A DNA stretch of 64,000 bases. It comes from Novosphingobium sp. GTDB lineage: Bacteria > Pseudomonadota > Alphaproteobacteria > Sphingomonadales > Sphingomonadaceae. A program made the translations under genes and the position numbers. Location of the stretch: the NCBI GenBank assembly GCA_017744735.1, contig JAGIAR010000008.1:62001-126000 (forward strand), written 5' to 3'. Below, in pieces: positions 34,719-44,079 of this stretch (its first letter is position 1; each line of letters opens with the position of its first letter). The notes below the pieces were generated by a model. That model was not told where the DNA came from, searched no databases, and saw nothing but the letters and a program-made list of their open reading frames with translations.

Positions 34719-37166
34719 TCACGGCGCGTCGAGGGGCTCCGCCCGCATCGCCGCGTCGGCCAAGGTCTCGGCCTCCATCAGCAGTTCGTCGTCGACCGAC
34801 CCCTGCGGCATCGCCTCGCGCCCGATCATGATCATCACCGGCACCGCAAGCGGGCTGACCCGGTCGAGTTCGACATGGACCAGGTCGGTCTGCGCCCGCT
34901 CGAGCACGCCGGCCAGCCGGCCCACATCGGTCAGCCGGCCGCGCGCGTCGGCCCAGGCGGCCTCGATCAGCACATGGTCGGGCTCGTACTTGCGCAGCAC
35001 GTCGTAGATCAGGTCGGTCGAGAAGGTCACCTGCTTGCCGGTTTTGCGCTTGCCGGGATGCTGGCGCTCGACCAGGCCGCCGATCACCGCCACCTCGCGG
35101 AAGGCGCGCCGCAGCAGGTAGGAATTCTGCACCCATTCGACGAATTCGTGCGCCAGGATCTCGGGCGAAAGCAGCGAAGCGGGATCCGTCACCGGCTTCA
35201 GCCCCCACACCCCGAGCGAATAGTCGTTGGCGACGAAGCCGCCGGGCATCAACCCCTGCTCCTCCATCCGCCGGGTGATCAGCATCCCAAGCGACTGGTT
35301 CGCGGGCCAGCCTTCGAAGGTGTAATAGACCGAATAGAAGCGCTTCTCGTAAGGGAAGCTCTCGACCAGCAGCTTGCCCGGCTCGGGCAGGGTGCTGCGC
35401 CAGTCCTGCATCTCGAGCCATTCGCGCACGTCGTCGGGGAACCGCGCCCAGCCCGCCCGATCGGCCAGCATCGCCTGCACCCGCCCTGCCAGATGCGTGG
35501 TCATCGCCATGCGCTGCCCCATGTAGGACGGGATCATCGCCGCCTTCTTCGCCGCCCGCACCACCAGGTCGAGGTCTTTGATCTGCTCCACCTCCAGCGC
35601 CATGCCGGCGAAGGTGAAACTGTCCCCCGGCGAAAGCTGGGCCGCGAAATTCTCCTCCACCCGCCCGAGCGAGCGCCCGTTCCGAAAGCGCACGTCGAGC
35701 ATTTCGGAATCGACGATGATCCCGGCATTCATCCGGTGGCGGTGCGCCTGCTCGGGATGCGCGAGGCGCCAGGTGCCGTCCGGATCGCGCACGATCCGCC
35801 GGAACTTGTCGTAGGCCTCGAGCGCATAGCCGCCGGTCGCGACGAAATGCAGCACCCGGCGCCACTCGTCTTCGCCGATCGAGCTATAGGCCTGCGACGA
35901 GCGGACTTCGCGCAGCAGCACCGCCTCGTCGAACGGCGCCGCACAGGCGCAGGCCATGATGTGCTGGGCGAGCACGTCGAGCCCGCCCGGGCGGAACGTC
36001 TCGCCGTCGCGCTGGCCTTCGTCGACCGCCTCTTTCGCCGCGATCGCCTCGAGAAACTCGAAGCGGTTGCCCGGAACCAGGATCGCGCGCGAAGCAAGGT
36101 CCAGCCGGTGGTTCGCCCGCCCGATCCGCTGGAGCAGGCGCGACGAGCCCTTCGGCGCGCCCATCTGGACAACGCAGTCTATGTCGCCCCAATCGACCCC
36201 CAGATCGAGGCTGGCGGTACAGACAAGCGCTCTAAGGCGGCCTTGCGCCATCGCCCCTTCGACCTTGCGCCTGGCCTCTTTCGAGAGCGACCCGTGGTGA
36301 ATCCCGATCGGCAGATTGTCGTCGTTCGCCTCCCACAGCTTCTGGAAGATGAATTCGGCCAGGAAGCGGGTGTTGGTGAAGATCAGCGTGACCTTGTTGC
36401 GCGCGACCAGCTCGATCAGCTGCGGGATCGCCCAGATCGCGGCATGGCCGCCCCAGGGCACGCGCTCTTCCTGCGGCAACAGGATTTCGACCTCGGCCGG
36501 CGCTCCAGGCTCCCCCTCCACCAGTGCGACCGTGTCGATCTCGCCCCAGGGCGCAAGCCAGCCGCGAAACGCCTCCGGATCGGCCAGCGTAGCCGACAGT
36601 GCGACCCGCTGCATCGCTGGCGCCACCGCCTGCAGGCGCGACAGGCACAGCGCCAGCAGATCGCCGCGCTTGCCGGTCGCAAAGGCATGAACCTCGTCGA
36701 TTACCACCCGCTTGAGCGTGGCGAACAATGCAAAGCTATCCTCGTAGCTGAGCAGCAGCGAAAGCGATTCGGGCGTGGTCAGCAGGATATGCGGCGGGCG
36801 GGCGCGCTGGCGCTTCTTGCGGTCGCCCGGCGTGTCGCCGCTGCGCGTCTCGATGCGGACCGGCAGACCCATCTCCTCCACCGGAGTAAGCAGGTTGCGT
36901 TGCACATCGTGTGCCAGCGCCTTGAGCGGCGAGACGTAGAGCGTGTGCAGCCCGTCGGCCGGCGGCGGCCCGGCCGAGGGCGCGAAATCGGCCAGCGTAG
37001 GCAGGAAGCCCGCCAGCGTCTTGCCCGCCCCCGTGTCCGCGACCAGCAGCGCATGCTTCCCGGCCTGCGCCGCGGCGTACATTTCCCGCTGGTGGCGGCG
37101 AATCCGCCAGCCGCGGCGGGCAAACCACGCCGCGATCTCGGGCGGCAGCGATGCCGGGCTCGTCAC
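34719..37166 (-). CDS. ligase-associated DEXH-box helicase (Lhr-type)
   Basis: An 815-residue superfamily 2 helicase. Walker A ADTGAGKT at about residues 43-50, DEVH box in VVIDEVHAFA, motif III ALSATLADP, motif VI RLLQRIGRANHR. The long C-terminal part (winged helix plus a nuclease-like C-terminal domain) fits the Lhr-type family TIGR04121, found with an ATP-dependent DNA ligase in damage-response clusters. The usual ligase, exonuclease and metallophosphoesterase partners are not in view. Start chosen at GTG 37164-37166 (VTSPASLPPE) because upstream codons lack helicase similarity; the ribosome site (GGACGAG) is modest. Tandem repeats lie just upstream (37188-37205). Confidence 0.88.
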   Translation of the reverse strand: MTSPASLPPEIAAWFARRGWRIRRHQREMYAAAQAGKHALLVADTGAGKTLAGFLPTLADFAPSAGPPPADGLHTLYVSPLKALAHDVQRNLLTPVEEMGLPVRIETRSGDTPGDRKKRQRARPPHILLTTPESLSLLLSYEDSFALFATLKRVVIDEVHAFATGKRGDLLALCLSRLQAVAPAMQRVALSATLADPEAFRGWLAPWGEIDTVALVEGEPGAPAEVEILLPQEERVPWGGHAAIWAIPQLIELVARNKVTLIFTNTRFLAEFIFQKLWEANDDNLPIGIHHGSLSKEARRKVEGAMAQGRLRALVCTASLDLGVDWGDIDCVVQMGAPKGSSRLLQRIGRANHRLDLASRAILVPGNRFEFLEAIAAKEAVDEGQRDGETFRPGGLDVLAQHIMACACAAPFDEAVLLREVRSSQAYSSIGEDEWRRVLHFVATGGYALEAYDKFRRIVRDPDGTWRLAHPEQAHRHRMNAGIIVDSEMLDVRFRNGRSLGRVEENFAAQLSPGDSFTFAGMALEVEQIKDLDLVVRAAKKAAMIPSYMGQRMAMTTHLAGRVQAMLADRAGWARFPDDVREWLEMQDWRSTLPEPGKLLVESFPYEKRFYSVYYTFEGWPANQSLGMLITRRMEEQGLMPGGFVANDYSLGVWGLKPVTDPASLLSPEILAHEFVEWVQNSYLLRRAFREVAVIGGLVERQHPGKRKTGKQVTFSTDLIYDVLRKYEPDHVLIEAAWADARGRLTDVGRLAGVLERAQTDLVHVELDRVSPLAVPVMIMIGREAMPQGSVDDELLMEAETLADAAMRAEPLDAP

Positions 37167-37187
37167 GAGCTCGTCCAAGGCGACACA

Positions 37188-37205
37188 TGTGACAGGTGTG
37201 ACAGG
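37188..37205. repeat. tandem direct repeat upstream of the helicase gene
   Basis: TGTGACAGG occurs twice in a row, ending 40 bases upstream of the chosen helicase start and preceded by ACACA. It sits where an operator for the helicase gene would be expected. The regulator is not known. Confidence 0.45.
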
Positions 37206-37375
37206 GTCATAAGCGGAAAATCCGCAGCCTGTGCGAACGATCCTCCGATGCCGAGCCGCAAGTGGGAGTGGGGTATTGGCGAAGGCATGGAACATATGCA
37301 GCACAGATGCGCGCTGTAGGAAAGCCTTGCCGCTCGGCCGGCGTTTGAAGCTTGCCCGAACCGGGCCGCTGTCCG

Positions 37376-38653
37376 ATGAATCGACACATGGGGATCGTGC
37401 TCGACACCGACCAGCTCACCGGCATCGGGCTTGCGCTGGGCCTGGGCCTGCTGGTGGGCATCCAGCGCGGATGGGCGCTGCGCGGCATGGCGCAAGGCAC
37501 CCGCTTTGCGGGAATCCGCACTTATGGGCTGCTGGGGCTCGCAGGCGGGATCGCCGGCACGCTCTATCTTCCCGCGCCCGGACCGGCGCTGGTGGTCCTC
37601 GCCGCCAGCGCCGCGCTGGTGGTGCTGGGCTATCGCCGCACGAGCGAGGCGGATAACCGGATCAGCGGAACCGGCAGCATCGTTGCGCTGATCACCATCG
37701 CGAGCGGCTTCGTCGTCGCCGCGGGCGACCGGCTGATCGGCACCGCGATCGCGGTCTCGGTGGTGCTGCTGCTGTCCTTGCGCGGCAAGCTGCACGGGCT
37801 TGTGAGCAGCCTGAGCGAGAGCGAAGTGATGGCGATCGCCCGTTTCGCCGTGATCGCGCTGGTGATCCTGCCCCTGCTGCCCGACCGCGGATACGGCCCG
37901 TACCTGGCCTGGAACCCGCGCCAGCTATGGACGGTGGTAGTGCTGGTTTCGGGCTTTTCCTTCGCCGGCTATTTCGGCGCGCGGCTGCTGGGGCCGGCGC
38001 GCGGCATCCTGGCGACCGCAGCCGCCGGATCGATGGTCTCGTCCACTGCAGTCACCGCATCGGTCGCCAACCGGATGAAGCAGGACACGTCCGAACCCGC
38101 CGTGCTCGCCGCCGCGATCAGCATCGCTTCGGCGGTGATGTTCTGCCGGGTCTTGCTGCTGGTGGCGCTGCTCGCGCCCTTCGCGCTCGAAGCCTTCGCG
38201 CGGCTGGTCGCGGCAGGGATGGCGGTGAGTCTCGCCACTTCGGCCTGGTTCCTCCACCGCGCGCCCCGCGGGGAAGCGCATCCCCGCCAGGACATGCCGG
38301 TGCGCAACCCGTTCGACCTCGGGCCGGCGATCCTGCTCACCGCGCTGGTCATGGTCTTTACCCTGGCGGCGCGCTGGGTGCTTGCGCAATACGGCGATCG
38401 CGGACTCGCCGCGGTGCTCGCCATTTCGGGAACAATAGACGTCGATTCGGCGATCATCACCATGGGCAGCCTGCCCGGCGGCACGCTGACGCCGGAAGTC
38501 GCCGGATCGGTGCTCGCGGTCCCGGTCACGCTCAACACGCTGTTCAAGGCCGGCATCTCGCTCAGCGTCGCGCGAACGAAGGGCTGGAACGGAGCCTGGC
38601 CGCTGCTGCTGGCGGCCGGCGCCGTCGTGATCTCCTGGGCGGTGTTCGGCTAG
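37376..38653 (+). CDS. MgtC/SapB and DUF4010 family membrane protein
   Basis: About 425 residues, almost wholly membrane helices (LTGIGLALGLGLLVGIQRGWALRG at the start is the MgtC-like opening with a conserved E/Q-R pair; later SSTAVTASVA and GTIDVDSAIITMGSL). The DUF4010 half makes up the C-terminus. Such proteins are thought to be magnesium- or cation-related, but this is not proven. The start could be ATG 37376 or the next at 37388; neither has a strong ribosome site. It ends one base from the convergent phosphoglucomutase stop. Confidence 0.85.
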   Translation: MNRHMGIVLDTDQLTGIGLALGLGLLVGIQRGWALRGMAQGTRFAGIRTYGLLGLAGGIAGTLYLPAPGPALVVLAASAALVVLGYRRTSEADNRISGTGSIVALITIASGFVVAAGDRLIGTAIAVSVVLLLSLRGKLHGLVSSLSESEVMAIARFAVIALVILPLLPDRGYGPYLAWNPRQLWTVVVLVSGFSFAGYFGARLLGPARGILATAAAGSMVSSTAVTASVANRMKQDTSEPAVLAAAISIASAVMFCRVLLLVALLAPFALEAFARLVAAGMAVSLATSAWFLHRAPRGEAHPRQDMPVRNPFDLGPAILLTALVMVFTLAARWVLAQYGDRGLAAVLAISGTIDVDSAIITMGSLPGGTLTPEVAGSVLAVPVTLNTLFKAGISLSVARTKGWNGAWPLLLAAGAVVISWAVFG

Positions 38654-38654
38654 G

Positions 38655-40058
38655 CTAGTGCCCAGCCTGCTCCCCGCGCTCGAGCCCCGAAAGCTCGAGC
38701 TGCTCGTCGATCTGCGCGACCAGCCGCGCGAGCCCTTCCTCGGTTTCGCTTTCCGCGCGCGCGACCAGCACGTCCTGCGTGTTCGAAGCGCGCAGCAGCC
38801 ACCAGCCGTCGGGCGTGTTGACCCGCACGCCGTCGGTCGCGTCGACCTCCGCGCCGCTCGCCGAAAGCCGTTCGCGGACCTCATCGACGGCCGCGAACTT
38901 GCGGCTCTCGTCGACCTGGAAGCGCAGCTCGGGCGTGTTGACCAGCGCCGGCATGGCCCCGCGCAATTCGGTGACCGAGCGGCCCAGCCGCGCGGAAGCC
39001 GCGAGCAGGCGGACCCCGGCGTAGAGCGCATCGTCGAAGCCGTAGAACTGGTGCGCGAAGAAGATATGCCCACTCATCTCGCCCGCGAGCGGCGAGCCGA
39101 CTTCCTTCATTTTGGACTTGATCAGGCTGTGCCCGGTCTTCCACATCAGCGGTTTGCCGCCGTGTGCGGCGACGCTGTCGTACAGCGCGCGGCTGGCCTT
39201 AACATCGGCGATAATCGTGGCCCCCGGCTCCATTGCGAGGAGGTCTTCCGCGTAGATCGCCAGCAGCTGGTCGCCCCAGATCACCCGGCCGAGGCCGTCG
39301 ATCGCGCCGATCCGGTCGCCGTCGCCGTCGAAAGCTATTCCGAAATCGAGCCGCTTGTCGGCGACCAGCGCCTTCAGATCCGCCAGATTCGCCTCGACCG
39401 TGGGATCGGGATGATGGTTCGGAAAATTGCCGTCGACTTCGGTGTACAGCAGGTGATGCTCGCCCGGGAGCTTCGCGGCGAGCTTTTCGAGCGCCGGGCC
39501 GGCGGCGCCGTTGCCGGCATCCCAGCCGATCCGCAACCCGTCGAGCTTCGCGCGATCGATCCCGTCGAGTCCCTGAACGAGGCGCGCGACATAGGCATCG
39601 AGAATATCGCGCTGCTCGACCGAGCCGGTTCCGTCGGCCCAGGCGCCCTCCGCGGCCAGCGCGCCAAGCGCCTGAATGTCCGCCCCGAAGAACGGACGAC
39701 CCTGAAGGACCATCTTGAAGCCGTTGTAATTGGCGGGATTGTGGCTGCCGGTTATCTGTATGCCGCCATCCACGTCCTCGGCTGAGGCTTCGGCGTAATA
39801 GAGCATCGGGGTCGGGCCCATGCCGATCCGCACCACGTCGCAGCCGCTCGCGGTCAGCCCTTCGACCAGCGCGTGTTCGAGCATCGGCGAGCTGGTGCGC
39901 CCATCGTAGCCGACCGCGACCCGGGTGCCGCCCGCGCGCCGCAGGATCGTGGCGAAAGCGCGCCCGATCGCGCGGGCATCCTCCACGCCAAGGGTTTCGC
40001 CGATGATTCCGCGGATGTCGTATTCGCGCAGCACGGTGGGATGGAATTGATGGCTCAT
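38655..40058 (-). CDS. phosphomannomutase/phosphoglucomutase
   Basis: 467-residue alpha-D-phosphohexomutase supplying sugar phosphates for exopolysaccharide, LPS-type and nucleotide-sugar synthesis. The phosphoserine loop is [11 protein letters not shown], the metal-binding loop DGDGDRIG, and the sugar-specificity loop GEMSGHIFF. The C-terminal phosphate-binding loop is [17 protein letters not shown] at 40058. It follows the small J-domain gene after 12 bases, so it is the third gene of mipZ-J-domain-pgm. The exact symbol (manB, pgm, algC type) cannot be chosen. Confidence 0.92.
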   Translation of the reverse strand: MSHQFHPTVLREYDIRGIIGETLGVEDARAIGRAFATILRRAGGTRVAVGYDGRTSSPMLEHALVEGLTASGCDVVRIGMGPTPMLYYAEASAEDVDGGIQITGSHNPANYNGFKMVLQGRPFFGADIQALGALAAEGAWADGTGSVEQRDILDAYVARLVQGLDGIDRAKLDGLRIGWDAGNGAAGPALEKLAAKLPGEHHLLYTEVDGNFPNHHPDPTVEANLADLKALVADKRLDFGIAFDGDGDRIGAIDGLGRVIWGDQLLAIYAEDLLAMEPGATIIADVKASRALYDSVAAHGGKPLMWKTGHSLIKSKMKEVGSPLAGEMSGHIFFAHQFYGFDDALYAGVRLLAASARLGRSVTELRGAMPALVNTPELRFQVDESRKFAAVDEVRERLSASGAEVDATDGVRVNTPDGWWLLRASNTQDVLVARAESETEEGLARLVAQIDEQLELSGLERGEQAGH

Positions 40059-40070
40059 AGTTCCGGTAAC

Positions 40071-40358
40071 TCAGTTGCCGTCGGGAAGTTCATCGAGAAG
40101 CAGATCGCGCGCGGCATTTGCCTCGTGGACCAGCGAATTGGTGCCGCCGCGATCGGGATGGACGACCGCGATCAGCTTGCGGTGCGCGTCGAGGATTTCC
40201 GCCCGACCGGCCCCGGCGGGGACCGCCAGCAGCTTGCGCGCCCGGAACACGGCCTGGGCGCGGGTCGGCGGCGGCCGGAGGAAATCCCACGGCCAGCGAC
40301 CGAGGAAATATTTGCAGCCGAACGAAAGCACCGCTGCGAAAAACAGCAGGCGCATCAT
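40071..40358 (-). CDS. small membrane-anchored J-domain protein
   Basis: A 95-residue protein. Residues 4-20 are a hydrophobic helix (LLFFAAVLSFGCKYFLG), followed by W-P-W-D-F and a C-terminal J domain with the HPD tripeptide at residues 67-69 (HRKLIAVVHPDRGG). It resembles TIM14-like and DjlC-like proteins that recruit DnaK to a membrane. Nothing else of DnaJ is present. The start ATG-ATG overlaps the mipZ stop (40355-40357), so it is translationally coupled to mipZ. A role in bringing Hsp70 to the division or pole machinery is possible but is inference. Confidence 0.82.
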   Translation of the reverse strand: MMRLLFFAAVLSFGCKYFLGRWPWDFLRPPPTRAQAVFRARKLLAVPAGAGRAEILDAHRKLIAVVHPDRGGTNSLVHEANAARDLLLDELPDGN

Positions 40359-41191
40359 CCGCGGGTGGTCTCCAGCGCCGCGGCGGCGGGCTTCGCGGGC
40401 GCGCGGCGCGGCAGGTTCAGCCCGGCGATCAGCGAGCGCACCTCCTGCCGCGCGACCAGATGGCTGGTGCCCAGTTCGCCGAGCTGGCCCTTGTCGAGCA
40501 GGGTCAAACCCGAAGGGAACAGCTCGCGGTAGATCACGCGTTCGGAGAGGCCCTGCGCGATGCGGAAGCCGACCCGCTTCGACAGCTCGCCCAGTGCGTC
40601 GTCGATGCGCTTCTGGTTGCGCGCCTCGACATGCTGGGTGCGGTTGCGCACCACCACCCAGTCCATTTCGCGACGCTGCTCCTTGATCGTCGTCATCGCG
40701 CGTTTCTTGCGCGCTTCCCAGATCAGCTCGGCATAGAAGCTCAGCCGCTTGACCTTGAAAGTTTCCGCATCGACCTGACCGATCAGGTCGAAATCGACGA
40801 AGCTGTCGTTGAGCGGTGTGATCAGCGTGTCGGCCGCGGTCGCAACGTGCCGCGCGAAGAGATCGTCGCGCCCCGGCGTGTCGAAGATCAGGAAGTCGCA
40901 GCCTTCGGCCAGCTCTTCGGCGAGCCGGTCGAGCTCTTCCACCGTCTCCCCGGTAAATACGCCGAAGCGCGCGCCGGGCAGCTGAATGCCGCGCCGGCGT
41001 TCGGTCTCGCCGCGGTTTTCCAGATAGCGGAACATCGTGCGCTGACGCGGATCGAGATCGAGCGCGGCGACCCGGGCGCCCTGATAGGCGAGCGCGACCG
41101 CGACATGGACCGCGGTGGTCGATTTGCCGGTCCCGCCCTTTTCATTGGCGAAGACGATACGGTGCGGGCCGCTTGGGGGGGTCTGGGACAC
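40355..41191 (-). CDS. mipZ: MipZ division-plane positioning ATPase
   Basis: A 278-residue ParA/MinD-family ATPase. Deviant Walker A KGGTGKST at residues 18-25 with the signature lysine, then DLDPRQRTMFRYLENRG, DTPG, NDSFVDFDLIG, MDWVVVRNR, and RVIYRELFPSGLTLLDKG. These blocks match Caulobacter MipZ, which forms a gradient from ParB-bound poles and inhibits FtsZ. GTG start at 41189-41191; a GGAATGAG element precedes it. First gene of mipZ, J-domain protein and phosphohexomutase. parAB are not in the window. The region to 41431 (240 bases) is shared divergently with the CsgG-like gene. Confidence 0.93.
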   Translation of the reverse strand: MSQTPPSGPHRIVFANEKGGTGKSTTAVHVAVALAYQGARVAALDLDPRQRTMFRYLENRGETERRRGIQLPGARFGVFTGETVEELDRLAEELAEGCDFLIFDTPGRDDLFARHVATAADTLITPLNDSFVDFDLIGQVDAETFKVKRLSFYAELIWEARKKRAMTTIKEQRREMDWVVVRNRTQHVEARNQKRIDDALGELSKRVGFRIAQGLSERVIYRELFPSGLTLLDKGQLGELGTSHLVARQEVRSLIAGLNLPRRAPAKPAAAALETTRG

Positions 41192-41431
41192 GGTTCACTC
41201 ATTCCTGCAATGCGACGCTGCGACGCGTCGGGACTTTCTATCCCAAGCGATCGTGACCGCGCAATTGCGCCGGGGGTGGCGGCCCACAGTCATGATGCGC
41301 GAATCGCGACCGCATATATCGGCGCTTGTCCCCCCGGTTTCGGCGGCGTAAAATCGCGCCAGGGAAGCAGCGGGCCTGGTGCAGCGGCGACGACAAGCCG
41401 CGGCGGGCGAGTTTCATGGAGGGTTTTCCCA

Positions 41432-42193
41432 ATGAAGAAGTCTATTTCCGCCGCGCTCGTGGCGGCGCTGGCGGTCACGGCCGCCCCGGCAACGGCCAAG
41501 GAAAGCAAGTCGTCCGGCCGCCAGGACCAGGAACGCGGCACCGCGGAAATCCCGCACTGCGCGCGCAAGCTGGGCACGATCGCGATCGTCGAGCCGGACA
41601 ACCAGTGGTGGCGCGAATACAACCTCGGCAGCCCCGAGGCGATCATCAAGGTGTTCGTGCAGCAATCGGGCTGCTTCGGCCTGGTCAACCGCGGCGGCGG
41701 AATGCAGAGCCGCGCGATGGAGCGCGCGCTCGCCGATAGCGGCGAGCTGCAGTCGGGCTCCAACCTCGGCAAGGGCCAGGTCAAGGCGGCGGATTATTTC
41801 ATCGAGCCCGATATCGTGAGCGCGAATTCCAATTCCGGCGGCAGCAATGTCGGCGGGGCGCTGGGCGGGTTGTTCGGCGGCACGATCGGCGCGATCGCCG
41901 GCGGCATTTCGGTCAAGAAGGGCGAGGCCAACGTCACGCTCTCGCTGATGGATACGCGCACCACCGAAGAGATCGTGGCCGAGGGCTATCGCCGCAAGTC
42001 GGACCTCAGCTGGGGTGGCGGCGGCGGCGTCTTCACCGGCGGGTTCCTGGGTGCCGCCGGCGGCGGCTCGTACCAGAACACCGCGATCGGCCAGATCATC
42101 GTGCTCGCCTATCTCGACGCCTATATCAAGCTGGTCGGGCAGCTCGGCGGGCTGCCGGAAAATGCCGCGGAGGCCGCGCCGCTGGCGCAGTAG
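41432..42193 (+). CDS. CsgG/HfaB-like secreted lipoprotein-family protein
   Basis: A 253-residue exported protein from ATG 41432 with a GGAGGG ribosome site. Signal peptide about residues 1-22 (SAALVAALAVTAAPATA). The mature part has the pattern of the CsgG family (LGTIAIVEPDNQWW, GSPEAIIKVFVQQSGCFGLVNRGG, AADYFIEPDIV, LSLMDTRTTEEIV). No lipobox cysteine is seen just after the cleavage site, unlike true CsgG. The centre has glycine-rich runs (GGALGGLFGGTIGAIAGG), possibly membrane-inserting. Neither curli genes nor a secretion partner is nearby. Confidence 0.82.
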   Translation: MKKSISAALVAALAVTAAPATAKESKSSGRQDQERGTAEIPHCARKLGTIAIVEPDNQWWREYNLGSPEAIIKVFVQQSGCFGLVNRGGGMQSRAMERALADSGELQSGSNLGKGQVKAADYFIEPDIVSANSNSGGSNVGGALGGLFGGTIGAIAGGISVKKGEANVTLSLMDTRTTEEIVAEGYRRKSDLSWGGGGGVFTGGFLGAAGGGSYQNTAIGQIIVLAYLDAYIKLVGQLGGLPENAAEAAPLAQ

Positions 42194-42282
42194 GCCGGAG
42201 GTTTCCGGACACGCAATGCCGGGGCGGGGCCGCGAGGCTCCGCCCTCTTGCTTTATCGGGCGGCGCGCGGGAAGAACGCGCG

Positions 42283-43143
42283 ATGCGAACCGTCACCACT
42301 CTTGCCGAATTGCGCGAGGCCGTCTCCACGCTCCGCCGCGCGGGCCCGGTCGCGCTGGTCCCGACCATGGGCGCGCTGCACGAGGGGCATCTTGCCCTGA
42401 TGCGCCGCGCGGCCGAGCTCGCGCCCAACGTGGTCGCCTCGATCTTCGTCAATCCGGCGCAGTTCGGCCCGAACGAGGATCTCGCGAAATATCCGCGCCA
42501 GCTCGCGCAGGACAAGGCGCTGCTCGAAGCCGAGGGGGTCGCGCTGCTGTGGGCGCCCACGGTCGATCAGGTCTATCCCGAAGGGTTCGCCACCAGCGTA
42601 TCGGTAAAGGGCGTCAGCGACGGGCTCGAGGGGCACTGGCGGCCGGGGCATTTTGCCGGCGTCGCCACGGTCGTCGCCAAATTGTTCAACCAGGTTCAGC
42701 CCGATTTCGCGGTGTTCGGCGAGAAGGACTGGCAGCAGCTCGCGGTGATCCGGCGGATGGCGCGCGATCTGGACCTGACCCTGCCCGACGTATCCCGGAT
42801 CGTGGGGCTCGAGACCGTGCGCGAGACCGACGGGCTCGCGATGTCGAGCCGCAACCGCTACCTTTCGGCGGAGGAGCGGGCGGCGGCGGCCATGCTCCCG
42901 CGCGCGACGCGGGCGGCGATAGTGGCGATCGGCGCCGGGCGCGATGTGGCTGCGGCGCTGGAAGAGCTCGAACGGACGCTGCTCGGCGCGGGCTTCGCCT
43001 CGGTCGATTACGCGACCCTGGCCGATGCGGCGAGCCTCGAGCCGCTGACCGAGCGGCAGCCGGAGCCGATGCGGCTGCTGGTGGCGGCACGGATCGGCGG
43101 CACGCGGCTGATCGACAACATGCCGGTGGGACAGAGCGCGTGA
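42283..43143 (+). CDS. panC: pantoate-beta-alanine ligase
   Basis: Makes pantothenate from pantoate, beta-alanine and ATP, 286 residues. HIGH-like motif PTMGALHEGHLALM, the QLDGxxRPGHF-like block EGHWRPGHFAGV, and the KMSKS-like MSSRNRYLSAEE are complete. ATG start at 42283. The stop TGA overlaps the GTG of the NTF2-like gene. panB and panD are not in the window. Confidence 0.96.
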   Translation: MRTVTTLAELREAVSTLRRAGPVALVPTMGALHEGHLALMRRAAELAPNVVASIFVNPAQFGPNEDLAKYPRQLAQDKALLEAEGVALLWAPTVDQVYPEGFATSVSVKGVSDGLEGHWRPGHFAGVATVVAKLFNQVQPDFAVFGEKDWQQLAVIRRMARDLDLTLPDVSRIVGLETVRETDGLAMSSRNRYLSAEERAAAAMLPRATRAAIVAIGAGRDVAAALEELERTLLGAGFASVDYATLADAASLEPLTERQPEPMRLLVAARIGGTRLIDNMPVGQSA

Positions 43144-43517
43144 CCGAAGAGGACTTCCGCCGCTATGTCGCTGCGTTCAACGCCAACGAATTCGACGGCT
43201 TCGGGCATTTCTACGCCGAGGACGTGGTGTTCGAGCTCGGCGCGATGAAGCGCATCGTCGGGCGCGAGAACATCCTTGCCTTCTACCGCGAGGTGAAGGC
43301 GCATATCGTCGAGGTGGTGACTCCGCTCGACGTGGTCGTGGCCCCGGCGAGAATCGCGATGCATTGCCGGACCACCTTCGAGACCTTCAAGGACTGGCCG
43401 GACTTCGAGATCTGGCCGACGCGGGCCGGTGACCGCCGGGAAGTCGAGACGATCGCCCTCTACGAAGTTGCCGGCGATCGCTTCACCCATATCCGGGGCG
43501 CGCGCTTCAAGCCCTGA
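43140..43517 (+). CDS. NTF2-like / SnoaL-like protein
   Basis: A 125-residue single-domain protein starting at a GTG that overlaps the panC stop (GTGA). It reads TEEDFRRYVAAFNANE, a helix-rich NTF2-like opening with YAEDVVFELG and ILAFYREVKAH, then a beta sheet with YEVAGDRFTHIRGARF. The fold forms a conical pocket used by isomerases, cyclases or binding proteins, and the function here is unknown. Coupling to panC means it is expressed with pantothenate synthesis. Confidence 0.8.
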   Translation: MTEEDFRRYVAAFNANEFDGFGHFYAEDVVFELGAMKRIVGRENILAFYREVKAHIVEVVTPLDVVVAPARIAMHCRTTFETFKDWPDFEIWPTRAGDRREVETIALYEVAGDRFTHIRGARFKP

Positions 43518-43557
43518 CCCCGTCCATCCGCGACCGGCGCGGTTGCGCCGAGATATG

Positions 43558-43576
43558 AAGTTAAACTTTACAGTTT
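43558..43576. promoter_or_regulatory. overlapping palindromes, candidate MarR operator
   Basis: AAGTT-A-AACTT (43558-43568) overlaps AAACT-TTAC-AGTTT (43563-43576), both AT-rich and 26 bases or more upstream of the MarR gene start. Short inverted repeats of this kind are typical autoregulatory MarR sites. Binding is inference. Confidence 0.5.
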
Positions 43577-43601
43577 TGCTTTGTAGTTCTACCTGCCGCG
43601 C

Positions 43602-44054
43602 ATGGCTGAGTCGCAACAGCAGATATCGACCGCGGAATTGGCCCAGGTGCTGCGTTCCTTCGTGCGCGCGCTGCGCCGGCGATTGCGCGAGCAGGCCGAC
43701 GTCGGCGATCTGACGCCGTCGCAGATGGACACGATCCTGCGGCTGGAAGCCGGGCCTTCGACCACCTCGGCACTGGCCCGGGCAGCGGGGATTCGCCCCC
43801 AATCGATGGGTGCGATCGTGGCCGCGCTCGATGCGGCAGGCATGGTGCGCGGCGCGCCCGATCCGGCCGACGGACGGCAGACGCTGCTGTCGCTGACCTG
43901 GCAATGCGAAAGCTGGCTGGCCGAGACCCGCGCGGTGCGCGACGACTGGCTGAGCCGGACGCTCGACGAACGGCTTTCTCCCGCCGAACGCGCGCAGATC
44001 GAAGCGGCGATGCCGCTGCTGATGCGGCTGGTCGCGGAGCGAATACCCACATGA
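43602..44054 (+). CDS. MarR-family transcriptional regulator
   Basis: 150-residue winged-helix repressor. The DNA-reading helix region TTSALARAAGIRPQSMGAIVAALDAAGMV and the wing DPADGRQTLLSL are clear. Dimerising helices lie at the ends. ATG at 43602. It lies just upstream of the isochorismatase-like, membrane and MFS genes on the same strand, so it probably regulates them (small-molecule response with efflux). The ligand is unknown. Palindromes at 43558-43576 suggest autoregulation. Confidence 0.92.
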   Translation: MAESQQQISTAELAQVLRSFVRALRRRLREQADVGDLTPSQMDTILRLEAGPSTTSALARAAGIRPQSMGAIVAALDAAGMVRGAPDPADGRQTLLSLTWQCESWLAETRAVRDDWLSRTLDERLSPAERAQIEAAMPLLMRLVAERIPT

Positions 44055-44079
44055 AACCGAAGTCTGCCAGGAGCCCGCT

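Noticed and set aside
37265-37320. GGAAC near 37289 as a third stress promoter for the DUF4010 gene
   Set aside because: The matching CGTT element is missing at 16-17 bases (CGCG instead).
41211-41226. Tandem TGCGACGC repeat upstream of mipZ
   Set aside because: Only two 8-bp copies in GC-rich DNA; too short to call a regulatory site without comparative data.
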